Origin: Areca catechu
Taxonomy: Eukaryota > Streptophyta > Magnoliopsida > Arecales > Arecaceae
Assembly (NCBI GenBank): GCA_021397845.1
Contig: CM038053.1
Location: 87,667,157-87,731,156, forward strand
Direction of reading: 5' to 3'
DNA length: 64,000 nucleotides
Part shown: piece by piece, positions 11,951 through 23,636 of the stretch
Numbering within the stretch: the stretch's first letter is position 1
How the letters are laid out: each line of letters starts with the position of its first letter
The notes under the pieces: model-generated
The model's input: the letters and a program-made list of their open reading frames with translations, nothing else
Database searches by the model: none
What the model was told of the DNA's origin: nothing
Program-made: the position numbers and the translations under genes

Positions 11951-13104
11951 TGATGCAAAGGACTCATACTGACACCTAACAGACTCGACTATGCATTCCT
12001 ATCGAAGGAAATTTTATTGAACTCTTTGGATCTAAACCTAATAGATTATAGGTTCTCTAGGTTTGATCCTAGCTTGACATGCACATGAAAATTTACAGTG
12101 AACTCCTAGCAAATTCCAAAGAGTATGCCAGAAGTAAGATGCAAACCTAACATGCGTGATGAATGCATGCAGTATGCTAATCTCAGCTAAATGCAATCTA
12201 ATGATCCTAGAAATGCTGGAGGTGTCAGGAAAGGGCAGAAAATAGGAAGTGGATTCAGAATTAGTTTGGTAAGGTAGAGAAAAAGGTTCATGGTTAGTTG
12301 GATAAAATAGGATAAAAGATGGGGTGTCAGGAACTAATCCTATACTAATGAGGTTAACCTTATGAGGTTGAGCTATATCTACAGGATTTGCATAATGGAA
12401 GGATGGGTCACTAATTTCGGGGAAGAGGTCCTTAATGGGAACTATAGGAGGGGACTCATCTTGAAGGTATTGATTCAAAGAGATCAGGTCCTTAATAAAT
12501 TCTTCTGGTTCTTGTATTTTTGGACTAGACTCTATAATTTGGCTCTCCTCTATGGTTTCCTCAGGTAAGGCTCTAGCAGCAGTACCTAGGTTCTCTTCCT
12601 CTATTTGTTCTTCCATTATAGCTTTAGGTTGGATGTGGTCAAGGTCAACTAGCTCTGGGTTGGAATCTACCTGGGTATCTACTGGGTCCAGCTAATTCTA
12701 GGTCTACTAAAGGTGTCTCCTCTTCTCCCTCATACTCATCCACTAGGCTCACATCAGCTTCATACACTTCCACGTTAATGTAAGCCTTGCGAATCTCAGG
12801 AATGGTTGGAGAAGGTCGGCTAGCAGGAAATTGGTTAGGTTCTGGTCTCTGATTATGGGTACCACTCCTAGTAGGTTCAGGTTGTATAAGAGGTAGTGGC
12901 TCACTATTGGGTTCATATTTAGGGATACTCATCCTATAGGGTTCAAGTTGACTAGGGGAAGCATGACTAGTACTAGGCTGATACTTAGGGGTTATGGGTT
13001 CTCTAAGCTCATAGGACAAGGGTGCAGATCTATGGGTCATGGGATTATAGGATCTGGGGTCATAGGATTTGGGTCAGCTCTATGATCAGGTTCTAAGGTT
13101 GGAT

Positions 13105-13285
13105 CAAGGTATGGGGTCCTCCTAAGGTTGGGCTCTCTATATGGGTCAGGATATTGGGTCCTCCTAGGATTGGACTCCCTATATGGGTCAGAATACTGGG
13201 TTCTCCTAGGGTTGGACTCCCTATATGGGTCAGAATATTGGGTTCTCCTAGGGTTTGACTCCCTATATGGGTCAGAATATTGGGT
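13105..13285 (-). repeat. 42-bp coding tandem repeat, about 4.3 units (copy 1)
   Basis: The 42-bp unit contains TATGGGTCAGAATATTGGGT and TCTCCTAGGGTTGGACTCCC. In the gag-like frame it encodes a 14-residue unit of the form NPRRTQYSDPYRES. Confidence 0.85.
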
Positions 13286-13494
13286 GTTGGGTCTACTAGG
13301 CTCATAGGGTATGGGTGTATAGGATCTATGATCATGGGATCTAGAGTCATAGGATCTAGGTTCATAGGTTATGGATTCATAAGTTCTAGGTTCATAGGAT
13401 TTAGAGTCATAAGATCTATAGGTTGTGGGTATACTAGGCTTATAGGGAGAGGGTAAATAGGATCTATCTTCTTGGTCTATAAAATCCTGATTGG

Positions 13495-13680
13495 GTCTTC
13501 TAGGACTAACCTTAGGGATTGGGTCAGGATGATGGGCTCTCCTAGGTTCAGCCTCAAGGTATGGATCAGGGTTTAGGGTCCTCCTAGGTTGAGGATTGTA
13601 GTACGGGTCAGGATAAGGGGCTCTCCTAGGTTCGACCTCATGGTATAGATCAGGGTTTGGGGTCCTCCTAGGTTGAGGGG
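13495..13680 (-). repeat. Second 42-bp coding repeat tract, more diverged (copy 1)
   Basis: About four units of 42 bp marked by GGGTCCTCCTAGGTTGAGG or GGCTCTCCTAGGTTC alternating with a GATCAGG or GGTCAGG block. They encode PRRxPxPDPY repeats with the same 14-residue spacing as the tract at 13105-13285. Confidence 0.75.
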
Positions 13681-13937
13681 AGTCAGGATCTGGCTCAGAC
13701 TGTGACCCATGGGTTTTTTCTTGGGGTCCCTACCCGGACTTTTAACTGATCAAACCTATTGGCACGATAGTCAATTCTATCATTGGTTTGAATACGAGAC
13801 TGAGTTAACTGGGTCATCTGGATAGTTATCTGGGCAATTTGATCAGCTAGGGCTTTTATTTGGGCTTGTAAATTTTCCATGGGTTCAGACATTTATGAAG
13901 GAGGTGGGTGATATGAAACTCCTGATCTAGTGCTCAT

Positions 13938-14820
13938 GCAAGACTCGATCAGACTGACTATAGCTGACTAAACCTAAAGTCCAAACTAGATGCTCAATCA
14001 GGGTGGCAAACTAGCCTATAGTAACCCTGTACTCAGCCAGGCAGGTGTAAGGGGAGTGTTAGGTCCCTGATTGCCAATCCTAGACACCAATCAGAGATTG
14101 GCCAGGTAGGCGGACCAGCACACAAGCCCTTCGGGATTGAATCCCTAAACCACCGTTCTAGACACTAAGCACAAGGCACACACAGGTTAACTTGACACAG
14201 TGATCTAACACTAGCCCGGACCCGACCAGTTGGTGTCCCTAGCCCACTAGGGCAAATTAAGTCTAATTAATTTTAGGTTAAGGCTTGGGACTGAATGCAA
14301 GGGATGTGGTTTTGGGCTTAGGAGAGGTGATCAAATCCTCCCCCCATCTGATATAGCAAGAGTGCCCTTAAAAGTAAATTATGTAATGATGGCAGGCAGA
14401 TGAGGATGCAAATTAGGGTTTAGATATTTATTTTTTTTTTTTGGTATTTTTGGAAAATATGTATATATATATATATATTTTTGGTATTTTTTTTAAATAG
14501 AAGAAAACTTGCAAATCATGACCTAATATACTGGAAATATACTAAAATTAAGAAATATGCAAAAACTCCTAAACAAAACCCTAAAACTTCCAAACATGTC
14601 TTGCTAAAAAAAACAGAGCCGAAAATTTGCAGGCCCTATTTCGGCTTTCAGAAAATTCACAGGCCATAATAAAATCTGAAAAAAGTTTCAAAATTACTGT
14701 GAATTATGATAAATCCAGGAAAATAAATTTCAGAATTTTTGGAGTTTTTAACAGGGAGAAATAATTAAAATAACAGAGTATATACGGACTGAAAAATTAC
14801 AGAAAACAAGCCCTAATCTA
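13938..14820 (-). promoter_or_regulatory. 5' leader of internal region 1 with conserved hairpin
   Basis: Non-coding leader between PBS and ORF. It holds the hairpin CCAATC-(AGA)-GATTGG at 14087-14101, a near-palindrome GGGATTGAATCCC at 14133-14145, a (TA)n run at about 14462-14478, and AT-rich sequence next to the PBS. The hairpin recurs in all non-autonomous copies of this subfamily and, changed but mostly still paired, in the chromovirus leader. It may be a packaging or dimerisation signal; that is inference. Confidence 0.6.
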
Positions 14821-14833
14821 AGCTCTGATACCA
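14821..14833 (-). promoter_or_regulatory. Primer-binding site, internal region 1
   Basis: The minus strand reads TGGTATCAGAGCT, an exact initiator tRNA-Met complement, two bases from LTR C. Confidence 0.9.
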
Positions 14834-14835
14834 AA

Positions 14836-16283
14836 TGATGCGGAACTAATATGCATGCAATTTTTTTTAAATGTTTTATATGTGGGGTTGGGTGATTAAT
14901 TCCCGAATTTCAGATTAAAATAAGTTATAGGGAATTTTATATGAATTTTAGAAGATCAGCATGCAGATTAGGACCTAGAAAAGTAGAAAAGAAGGATCGC
15001 CGGGGCTGAGAAGCCTCGGTTAGGGCAAGTTCTCCTACAATAAAACTACTGGAGGTAGAGGGGTGTACCTGACAATGTCTGTGAAGATCGCAGCAAAAGG
15101 GTCTCTCATTCCTCGACGGATGCGGCCTGGAAAATCGAGCCAAAGACCCGCGGATACCCGGCTTTCTGCTCGGTGATCCGATTGAGGCTTGGCTGGAGTC
15201 GTTGGATTCGTAGGAACTCGGGGACCTGCAAATGACCTGTCAGGGGTTAGAAAACTCACAAAGGAACAAGAAAATAAAGGAAAAACAGCAAGGGAAGGCT
15301 TCTTTTGGAGTGGGCGTCCAGGGATCTGAGATGCTTGTTGGTAGCAGGAAGATGATTGCAGCACTGGGAAGAAGAACTCTCGCAAACCCCTTTATGCACA
15401 CAGCAGGGTATCACACAACTCAATAGAAGAACTCAAGGTTTTCATTCATCAAAAATTCCCCTCATACAAGAGGCTAGGGTCCCTTAAATAGACCCTTAAC
15501 CTTGGGCTCCAAGTAAGGGTACATAAGTCTTTACATAAGAATCCTTTTTCCTCTCAAACCCTAGCTAGAAAATAAGGAAATATTAGGTAGAAAAATCCCT
15601 AAAATTTTTCTTGACTTGGTCAAGACTCCAAGGACGCCTAGGGGGGCGTGTTGGGCTTCTAGGAGCAGCAAAAGGCTGGCCCAAAGGGGCCCGGGTGCAT
15701 GGGTTTGGGCCTCTGGAAGCTGGGGTGGCCTGGTAGCCAGGTAGCAGGAATATTCCCTGGTATCTTGCTTCTTAGGGGCTTGGGCTTGGCACCTGGGCTT
15801 GATTTCATTGGGCTAGGATGCAGATGGACCTCTGGAATCATGGATGCCCTTATTTATGAATATACTTTGGCATCTGGAAGGGAATCTGGCATCTGGAGGG
15901 CATCTGCAAGGAATCAGGGTTTCTGATTTTTCTCCTGGGGTCTTCAAATCTTCAAGCTGGGTTGGACTTGGGCTAAACTTCCATGTCTTCAATCTGGCTG
16001 GACTTGGTCTTCACTTATATAATATAGTCTTGAGTCTTCAGTATGCTTGGACAGGACTCAAAAAAATAAATTAGCTCAACATGAGCTAACTAGCATTGGA
16101 CTGAACTAGCTCAACATGAGCTGACTAGTACAGAAGTGAAATAACAACTAAAAATACTCAAATAACAACTAAAATGGACTCAGATGAGCTAAGCCCTTAT
16201 TACAGATGGACTCATAATTATTGATCAATTACAGAGGGTTGAGAAGCCTCTGCCTTATTCTGGTGCCTTTGGTGTCCGCACCA
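14836..16283 (-). mobile_element. LTR C of the inner array, shared by internal regions 1 and 2
   Basis: 1,448 bp with the B/C/D diagnostic variants. It is at once the 5' LTR of internal region 1 and the 3' LTR of internal region 2, since no flanking DNA separates them. Confidence 0.9.
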
Positions 16284-16860
16284 ATTCTCCCGGGGTGGGA
16301 GGAACTCGACCCTGTCGAGTGAAGATCAGACTGGCTCACATATCTCTCGAGAAGGTCTGGGTTGAGGCATTGCAAGTCCTCTCGAGAAATCTACGAATCG
16401 TCCGACTCTGGCTGGCCTTGCCATCGGATCAGGAAGCATTGATAGTCACGGCCCCGGGTCGTGATGGCTTGATCGTCCAGGATACGCTCGATCCGTTCTC
16501 CTCTCTCAGGCCAATTTGTTAGTGGACACTCTGGGTTAGGGTCACTCACAATGAAAAGGAATAGGTCCAAAAGCCTTACTAGGTATCGCTGCAGGTTCCC
16601 TATACTCAACCAGGTCTGTAATATTGAAGGTAGAACTAATGCCCAAATCCGAAGGCAAGTCTAACACCTAGGCATTTGATCCAATCCTTCTCTATCACTT
16701 TAAAAGGTCCGGCTCTGCGAGCATGAAGCTTCTTTTAGGCCTAAGCCTAACCAAGATAGAATCCACTACATCAAATTCTTTGACCCTTCTTCGGGAATTA
16801 GCCAGTTATTTTAAGATTAGTGCGGGTGGTGAACATGCTAGGCACATGCAGACAAATGAT
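16284..16860 (-). pseudogene. Chromodomain tail of internal region 2
   Basis: Near-identical to 11378-11950, shifted by about 4,906 bases, with the same stop after SDDS. One visible substitution near 16570 changes a Pro codon to Leu in the frame 16609-16391. Confidence 0.75.
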
Positions 16861-16943
16861 GCAAAGGACTCATACTGACACCTAACAGACTCGACTATGC
16901 ATTCCTATCGAAGGAAATTTTATTGAACTCTTTGGATCTAAAC

Positions 16944-18844
16944 CTAATAGATTATAGGTTCTCTAGGTTTGATCCTAGCTTGACATGCACATGAAAATTT
17001 ACAGTGAACTCCTAGCAAATTCCAAAGAGTATGCCAGAAGTAAGATGCAAACCTAACATGCGTGATGAATGCATGCAGTATGCTAATCTCAGCTAAATGC
17101 AATCTAATGATCCTAGAAATGCTGGAGGTGTCAGGAAAGGGCAGAAAATAGGAAGTGGATTCAGAATTAGTTTGGTAAGGTAGAGAAAAAGGTTCATGGT
17201 TAGTTGGATAAAATAGGATAAAAGATGGGGTGTCAGGAACTAATCCTATACTAATGAGGTTAACCTTATGAGGTTGAGCTATATCTACAGGATTTGCATA
17301 ATGGAAGGATGGGTCACTAATTTCGGGGAAGAGGTCCTTAATGGGAACTATAGGAGGGGACTCATCTTGAAGGTATTGATTCAAAGAGATCAGGTCCTTA
17401 ATAAATTCTTCTGGTTCTTGTATTTTTGGACTAGACTCTATAATTTGGCTCTCCTCTATGGTTTCCTCAGGTAAGGCTCTAGCAGCAGTACCTAGGTTCT
17501 CTTCCTCTATTTGTTCTTCCATTATAGCTTTAGGTTGGATGTGGTCAAGGTCAACTAGCTCTGGGTTGGAATCTACCTGGGTATCTACTGGGTCCAGCTA
17601 ATTCTAGGTCTACTAAAGGTGTCTCCTCTTCTCCCTCATACTCATCCACTAGGCTCACATCAGCTTCATACACTTCCATGTTAATGTAAGCCTTGCGAAT
17701 CTCAGGAATGGTTGGAGAAGGTCGGCTAGCAGGAAATTGGTTAGGTTCTGGTCTCTGATTATGGGTACCACTCCTAGTAGGTTCAGGTTGTATAAGAGGT
17801 AGTGGCTCACTATTGGGTTCATATTTAGGGATACTCATCCTATAGGGTTCAAGTTGACTAGGGGAAGCATGACTAGTACTAGGCTGATACTTAGGGGTTA
17901 TGGGTTCTCTAAGCTCATAGGACAAGGGTGCAGATCTATGGGTCATGGGATTATAGGATCTGGGGTCATAGGATTTTGGGTCAGCTCTATGATCAGGTTC
18001 TAAGGTTGGATCAAGGTATGGGGTCCTCCTAAGGTTGGGCTCTCTATATGGGTCAGGATATTGGGTCCTCCTAGGATTGGACTCCCTATATGGGTCAGAA
18101 TACTGGGTTCTCCTAGGGTTGGACTCCCTATATGGGTCAGAATATTGGGTTCTCCTAGGGTTTGACTCCCTATATGGGTCAGAATATTGGGTGTTGGGTC
18201 TACTAGGCTCATAGGGTATGGGTGTATAGGATCTATGATCATGGGATCTAGAGTCATAGGATCTAGGTTCATAGGTTATGGATTCATAAGTTCTAGGTTC
18301 ATAGGATTTAGAGTCATAAGATCTATAGGTTGTGGGTATACTAGGCTTATAGGGAGAGGGTAAATAGGATCTATCTTCTTGGTCTATAAAATCCTGATTG
18401 GGTCTTCTAGGACTAACCTTAGGGATTGGGTCAGGATGATGGGCTCTCCTAGGTTCAGCCTCAAGGTATGGATCAGGGTTTGGGGTCCTCCTAGGTTGAG
18501 GATTGTAGTACGGGTCAGGATAAGGGGCTCTCCTAGGTTCGACCTCATGGTATAGATCAGGGTTTGGGGTCCTCCTAGGTTGAGGGGAGTCAGGATCTGG
18601 CTCAGACTGTGACCCATGGGTTTTTTCTTGGGGTCCCTACCCGGACTTTTAACTGATCAAACCTATTGGCACGATAGTCAATTCTATCATTGGTTTGAAT
18701 ACGAGACTGAGTTAACTGGGTCATCTGGATAGTTATCTGGGCAATTTGATCAGCTAGGGCTTTTATTTGGGCTTGTAAATTTTCCATGGGTTCAGACATT
18801 TATGAAGGAGGTGGGTGATATGAAACTCCTGATCTAGTGCTCAT
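16944..18844 (-). pseudogene. Long gag-like ORF of the non-autonomous family, copy 2
   Basis: Domain order and breaks are as in copy 1 (12038-13937), including the same 1-base insertion near 17597 and the same stop before residue 16. The C-terminal 192-residue piece (17522-16944) is identical to copy 1. The 131-residue piece differs at one residue. Sharing every defect with copy 1 means the two were duplicated after the element had already lost function. The start is again the MSTRSGVSYHPPPS signature at 18844. Confidence 0.8.
18012..18192 (-). repeat. 42-bp coding tandem repeat (copy 2)
   Basis: Same unit and copy number as 13105-13285. The diverged second tract follows at about 18401-18588. 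Confidence 0.85.
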
Positions 18845-19729
18845 GCAAGACTCGATCAGACTGACTATAGCTGACTAAACCTAAAGTCCAAACTAGATGC
18901 TCAATCAGGGTGGCAAACTAGCCTATAGTAACCCTGTACTCAGCCAGGCAGGTGTAAGGGGAGTGTTAGGTCCCTGATTGCCAATCCTAGACACCAATCA
19001 GAGATTGGCCAGGTAGGCGGACCAGCACACAAGCCCTTCGGGATTGAATCCCTAAACCACCGTTCTAGACACTAAGCACAAGGCACACACAGGTTAACTT
19101 GACACAGTGATCTAACACTAGCCCGGACCCGACCAGTTGGTGTCCCTAGCCCACTAGGGCAAATTAAGTCTAATTAATTTTAGGTTAAGGCTTGGGACTG
19201 AATGCAAGGGATGTGGTTTTGGGCTTAGGAGAGGTGATCAAATCCTCCCCCCATCTGATATAGCAAGAGTGCCCTTAAAAGTAAATTATGTAATGATGGC
19301 AGGCAGATGAGGATGCAAATTAGGGTTTAGATATTTATTTATTTTTTTTGGTATTTTTGGAAAATATGTATATATATATATATATATATTTTGGTATTTT
19401 TTATAAATAGAAGAAAACTTGCAAATCATGACCTAATATACTGGAAATATACTAAAATTAAGAAATATGCAAAAACTCCTAAACAAAACCCTAAAACTTC
19501 CAAACATGTCTTGCTAAAAAAACAGAGCCGAAAATTTGCAGGCCCTATTTCGGCTTTCAGAAAATTCACAGGCCATAATAAAATCTGAAAAAAGTTTTAA
19601 AATTACTGTGAATTATGATAAATCCAGGAAAATAAATTTCAGAATTTTTGGAGTTTTTAACAGGGAGAAATAATTAAAATAACAGAGTATATACGGACTG
19701 AAAAATTACAGAAAACAAGCCCTAATCTA
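18845..19729 (-). promoter_or_regulatory. 5' leader of internal region 2
   Basis: Copy of the leader at 13938-14820. The hairpin is at about 18994-19008. The (TA)n run near 19370-19388 is slightly longer than in copy 1, as expected for a slipping microsatellite. Confidence 0.65.
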
Positions 19730-19742
19730 AGCTCTGATACCA
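19730..19742 (-). promoter_or_regulatory. Primer-binding site, internal region 2
   Basis: Minus strand TGGTATCAGAGCT, two bases from LTR D. Confidence 0.9.
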
Positions 19743-19744
19743 AA

Positions 19745-21194
19745 TGATGCGGAACTAATATGCATGCAATTTTTTTTAAATGTTTTATATGTGTGGTTGG
19801 GTGATTAATTCCCGAATTTCAGATTAAAATAAGTTATAGGGAATTTTATATGAATTTTAGAAGATCAGCATGCAGATTAGGACCTAGAAAAGTAGAAAAG
19901 AAGGATCGCCGGGGCTGAGAAGCCTCGGCTAGGGCAAGTTCTCCTACAATAAAACTACTGGAGGTAGAGGGGTGTACCTGACAATGTCTGTGAAGATCGC
20001 AGCAAAAGGGTCTCTCATTCCTCGACGGATGCGGCCTGGAAAATCGAGCCAAAGACCCGCGGATACCCGGCTTTCTGCTCGGTGATCCGATTGAGGCTTG
20101 GCTGGAGTCGTTGGATTCGTAGGAACTCGGGGACCTGCAAACGACCTGTCAGGGGTTAGAAAACTCACAAAGGAACAAGAAAATAAAGGAAAAACAGCAA
20201 GGGAAGGCTTCTTTTGGAGTGGGCGTCCAGGGATCTGAGATGCTTGTTGGTAGCAGGAAGATGATTGCAGCACTGGGAAGAAGAACTCTCGCAAACCCCT
20301 TTATGCACACAGCAGGGTATCACACAACTCAATAGAAGAACTCAAGGTTTTCATTCATCAAAAATTCCCCTCATACAAGAGGCTAGGGTCCCTTAAATAG
20401 ACCCTTAACCTTGGGCTCCAAGTAAGGGTACATAAGTCTTTACATAAGAATCCTTTTCCCTCTCAAACCCTAGCTAGAAAATAAGGAAATATTAGGTAGA
20501 AAAATCCCTAAAATTTTCTTGACTTGGTCAAGACTCCAAGGACGCCTAGGGGGGCGTGTTGGGCTTCTAGGAGCAGCAAAAGGCTGGCCCAAAGGGGCCC
20601 GGGTGCATGGGTTTGGGCCTCTGGAAGCTGGGGTGGCCTGGTAGCCAGGTAGCAGGAATATTCCCTGGTATCTTGCTTCTTAGGGGCTTGGGCTTGGCAC
20701 CTGGGCTTGATTTCATTGGGCTAGGATGCAGATGGACCTCTGGAATCATGGATGCCCTTATTTATGAATATACTTTGGCATCTGGAAGGGAATCTGGGCA
20801 TCTGGAGGGCATCTGCAAGGAATCAGGGTTTCTGATTTTTCTCCTGGGGTCTTCAAATCTTCAAGCTGGGTTGGACTTGGGCTAAACTTCCATGTCTTCA
20901 ATCTGGCTGGACTTGGTCTTCACTTGTATAATATAGTCTTGAGTCTTCAGTATGCTTGGACAGGACTCAAAAAAATAAAATTAGCTCAACATGAGCTAAC
21001 TAGCATTGGACTGAACTAGCTCAACATGAGCTGACTAGTACAGAAGTGAAATAACAACTAAAAATACTCAAATAACAACTAAAATGGACTCAGATGAGCT
21101 AAGCCCTTATTACAGATGGACTCATAAATTATTGATCAATTACAGAGGGTTGAGAAGCCTCTGCCTTATTCTGGTGCCTTTGGTGTCCGCACCA
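19745..21194 (-). mobile_element. LTR D of the inner array
   Basis: 1,450 bp, closest by eye to LTR C (both have ATTTTTTTTAAATG and ATGTCTGTG near the start). It is followed directly by the 3' internal sequence of a third unit. Confidence 0.9.
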
Positions 21195-21838
21195 ATTCTC
21201 CCGGGGTGGGAGGAACTCGACCCTGTCGAGTGAAGATCAGACTGGCTCACATATCTCTCGAGAAGGTCTGGGTTGAGGCATTGCAAGTCCTCTCGAGAAA
21301 TCTACGAATCGTCCGACTCTGGCTGGCCTTGCCATCGGATCAGGAAGCATTGATAGTCACGGCCCCGGGTCGTGATGGCTTGATCGTCCAGGATACGCTC
21401 GATCCGTTCTTCCACTATAGCTTTAGGTTGGATGTGGTCAAGGTCAACTACCTCTAGGTTGGCTTCTACCTGGCTATCTCTTGGGTCAGCTAATTCTAGG
21501 TCATCTAAAGGTGTCTCCTCTTCTCCCTCATACTCATCCACTAGGCTCACATCAGCTTCATACACTTCCGTATTAATGTAAGCCTTGCGAATCTCAGGAA
21601 TGGTTGGAGAAGGTCGGCTCGCAGGAAATTGGTTAGGTTCTGCTCTCTGATTATGGGTACTACTCCTAGTAGGTTCAGGTTGTATAAGAGGTAGTGGCTC
21701 ACTATTGGGTTCATATTTAGGGATACTAATCCTATGGGGTTCAAGTTGATTAGGGGAAGCATGACTAGTACTAGGCTGATACTTAGGGGTTATGGGTTCT
21801 CTAGGCTCATAGGACAAGGGTGCAGATATATGGGTCAT
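21195..21838 (-). pseudogene. Chimeric frame joining the acidic linker to the chromodomain tail
   Basis: A 178-residue open frame (21838-21302) starts in the Ser/Pro/Gln-rich region (MTHISAPLSY), runs through the acidic linker (DEYEGEEETPLDDLELA) and HIQPKAIVEE, then switches at 21407-21411 to ERILDDQAITTRGRDYQ and ends at the stop after SDDS. The switch removes the conserved block and integrase scrap, 1,018 bases relative to internal region 1. It keeps the frame open, making a linker-chromodomain fusion. Below about 21406 the sequence matches the inner array; above it matches the more diverged outer element. The ORF is probably an accident of deletion. Confidence 0.75.
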
Positions 21839-22746
21839 GGGAATATATTATCTGGGGTCATAGGATTTTGGGTCAGCTCTATGATCAGGTTCTAAGGATG
21901 GATCAAGGTATGGGGTCCTCCTAAGGTTGGGCTCTCTATATGGGTCAGGATATTGGGTCCTCCTAGGATTGGACTCCCTATATGGGTCAGAATACTGGGT
22001 TCTCCTAGGGTTAGACTCCCTATATGGGTCAGAATATTGGGTTCTCCTAGGGTTGGACTCCCTATATGGGTCAGAATATTGGGTGTTGGGTCTACTAAGC
22101 TCATAGGGTGTGGGTGCATAGGATCTATGATCATGGGATCTAGAGTCATAGGATCTAGGTTCATAGGTTATGGATTCTTAGGTTTTAGGTTCATAGGATT
22201 TGGAGTCATCAGATCTATAGGTTGTGGGTATACTAGGCTTATAGGGAGAGGGTAAATAGGATCTATCTTCCTGGTCCATAAAATCCTGATTGGGTCTTCT
22301 AGGACTAACCTTAGGGATTGGGTCATGACGATGGGCTCTCCTAGGTTCGACCTCTTGGTATGGGTCAGGGTCTGGGGTCCTCCTAGGCTGAGGGTTATAG
22401 TATGGGTCAGGATGAGGGGCTCTCCTAGGTTCGACCACATGGTATGGATTAGGGTTTGGGGTCCTCCTAGGTTGAGGGGAATTAGGATCTGGCTCAGACT
22501 GTGACCCATGGTTTTTTCTGGGGTCCCTACCCAAACTTTTAACTGATCAAACCTATTGGAAAGATGGTCAATTCTATCATTGGTTTGAATACGAGACTGA
22601 GTTAACTGGGTCATCTGGATAGTTATCTGGGTAGCCATCTGGGCCATTTGATCAGTTAGGGCTTTTATTTGAGCTTGTAAATTTTTCATGGGTTCAGACA
22701 TTTGTGAAGGAGGTGGGTGATATGAAACTCCTGATCTAGTGCTCAT
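21839..22746 (-). pseudogene. 5' part of the gag-like ORF of the outer element (copy 3)
   Basis: Starts at the MSTRSGVSYHPPPSQ signature (ATG 22746), then the coiled-coil N-terminus (22701 down to about 22530). Two extra residue groups (MAQMAT) distinguish it from copies 1 and 2. After a frame change near 22520 the PRRTPxPDPY 14-residue repeats read clearly (22534-22178, five units), then stop codons, then the second repeat tract (21904-22083). It belongs with LTR E. Divergence from copies 1 and 2 is visible throughout. Confidence 0.75.
21904..22083 (-). repeat. 42-bp coding tandem repeat (copy 3)
   Basis: Same 42-bp unit as at 13105-13285, with independent substitutions. The first (PRRTP) tract lies at about 22287-22480. 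Confidence 0.8.
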
Positions 22747-23621
22747 GTAAGACTCGATCAAACCGACTATAGCTGACTAGACCTAGAGTCCAAACTAGAT
22801 GCTCAATCAGGGTGGCAAACTAGCCTATAGTAACCCTGTACTCAGCCAGGCAGGTGTAAGGGGAGTGTTAGGTCCCTAATTGCCAATCCTAGACACCAAT
22901 CAGAGATTGGCCAGGTAGGCGGACCAGCACACAAGCCCTTCGGGATTGAATCCGTAAATCACCGTTCTAGACACTGAGCACAAGGCACACACAGGTTAAC
23001 TTGACACAGTGATCTAACACTAGCCCGGACCCGACCAGTTGGTGTTCCTAGCCCACTAGGGCAAATTAAGTCTAGTTAATTTTAGGTTAAGGCTTGGGAC
23101 CAAATGTAAGGGATGTGGTTTTGGGCTAAGGAGAGGTGATCAAATCCTTCCCCCATCTGACATAGCAAGAGTGCCCTTAAAAGTAGATTATGTAATGATG
23201 GCAGGCAAATGATGCAAATTAGGGTTAGATGTTTTTGATATTTTTTTTGGAGAATATGTAATTTTATTTATTATTTTTTTTTTTGATATTTTCTTAAATA
23301 GAAGAAAACTTGCAAATTATGGCCTAATATGCAGGAAATATACTAAAATTAAAAGATATGCAAAAATGCTAAATAAAACCGTAAAACTTCCAAACTTGTC
23401 TTGCTGAAAAAAAATAGAGTCGAAATTTTGCAGGCTGTATTTTGGCTTGCAAAATATTCACAGGCCTTAACAAAATATGAAAAAATCACAAAAATTACAC
23501 TGAATTATTTTGAATCTATAGAAATAAATTTCAAAATTTTTTGAGTTTTTATTAGGGAGAAATAATTTAAATAACAGAGCATATACAGACTAAAAAATTA
23601 TAGAAAACAAGCCCTAATCTA
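22747..23621 (-). promoter_or_regulatory. 5' leader of the outer element
   Basis: Leader with the hairpin CCAATC-(AGA)-GATTGG at 22896-22910. Its AT-rich part (23215-23600) has clearly diverged from the inner-array leaders. Confidence 0.6.
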
Positions 23622-23634
23622 TGCTCTGATACCA
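23622..23634 (-). promoter_or_regulatory. Primer-binding site of the outer element
   Basis: Minus strand TGGTATCAGAGCA, two bases from LTR E. Confidence 0.85.
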
Positions 23635-23636
23635 AA

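Larger units (their letters stand above)
12038..13937 (-). pseudogene. Long gag-like ORF of the non-autonomous family, copy 1
   Basis: Read right to left from ATG 13937 (MSTRSGVSYHPPPS, the start signature shared with the chromovirus gag). Order: a gag-like coiled-coil N-terminus (13892-13700), Pro/Arg/Tyr 14-residue repeats (about 13495-13680), a Tyr-rich spacer, a second 14-residue repeat tract (13105-13285), a Ser/Pro/Gln-rich stretch, an acidic linker (DEYEGEEETPLVDLELA), then the conserved block EEFIKDLISLNQYLQDESPP...PIKDLFPEI...LVPDTPSFI. It ends with an integrase scrap (FASYFWHTLWNLLGV). Breaks: TAA before residue 16, a frame change near 13720, and a 1-base insertion near 12690 (GGGTCCAGC) also present in copy 2. 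There is no capsid domain, zinc knuckle, protease or RT. Confidence 0.8.

Noticed and set aside
12362..12568. A 68-residue plus-strand frame, identical at 17268-17474
   Set aside because: It is antisense to the conserved acidic block of the gag-like ORF. Its conservation simply follows the duplicated unit.
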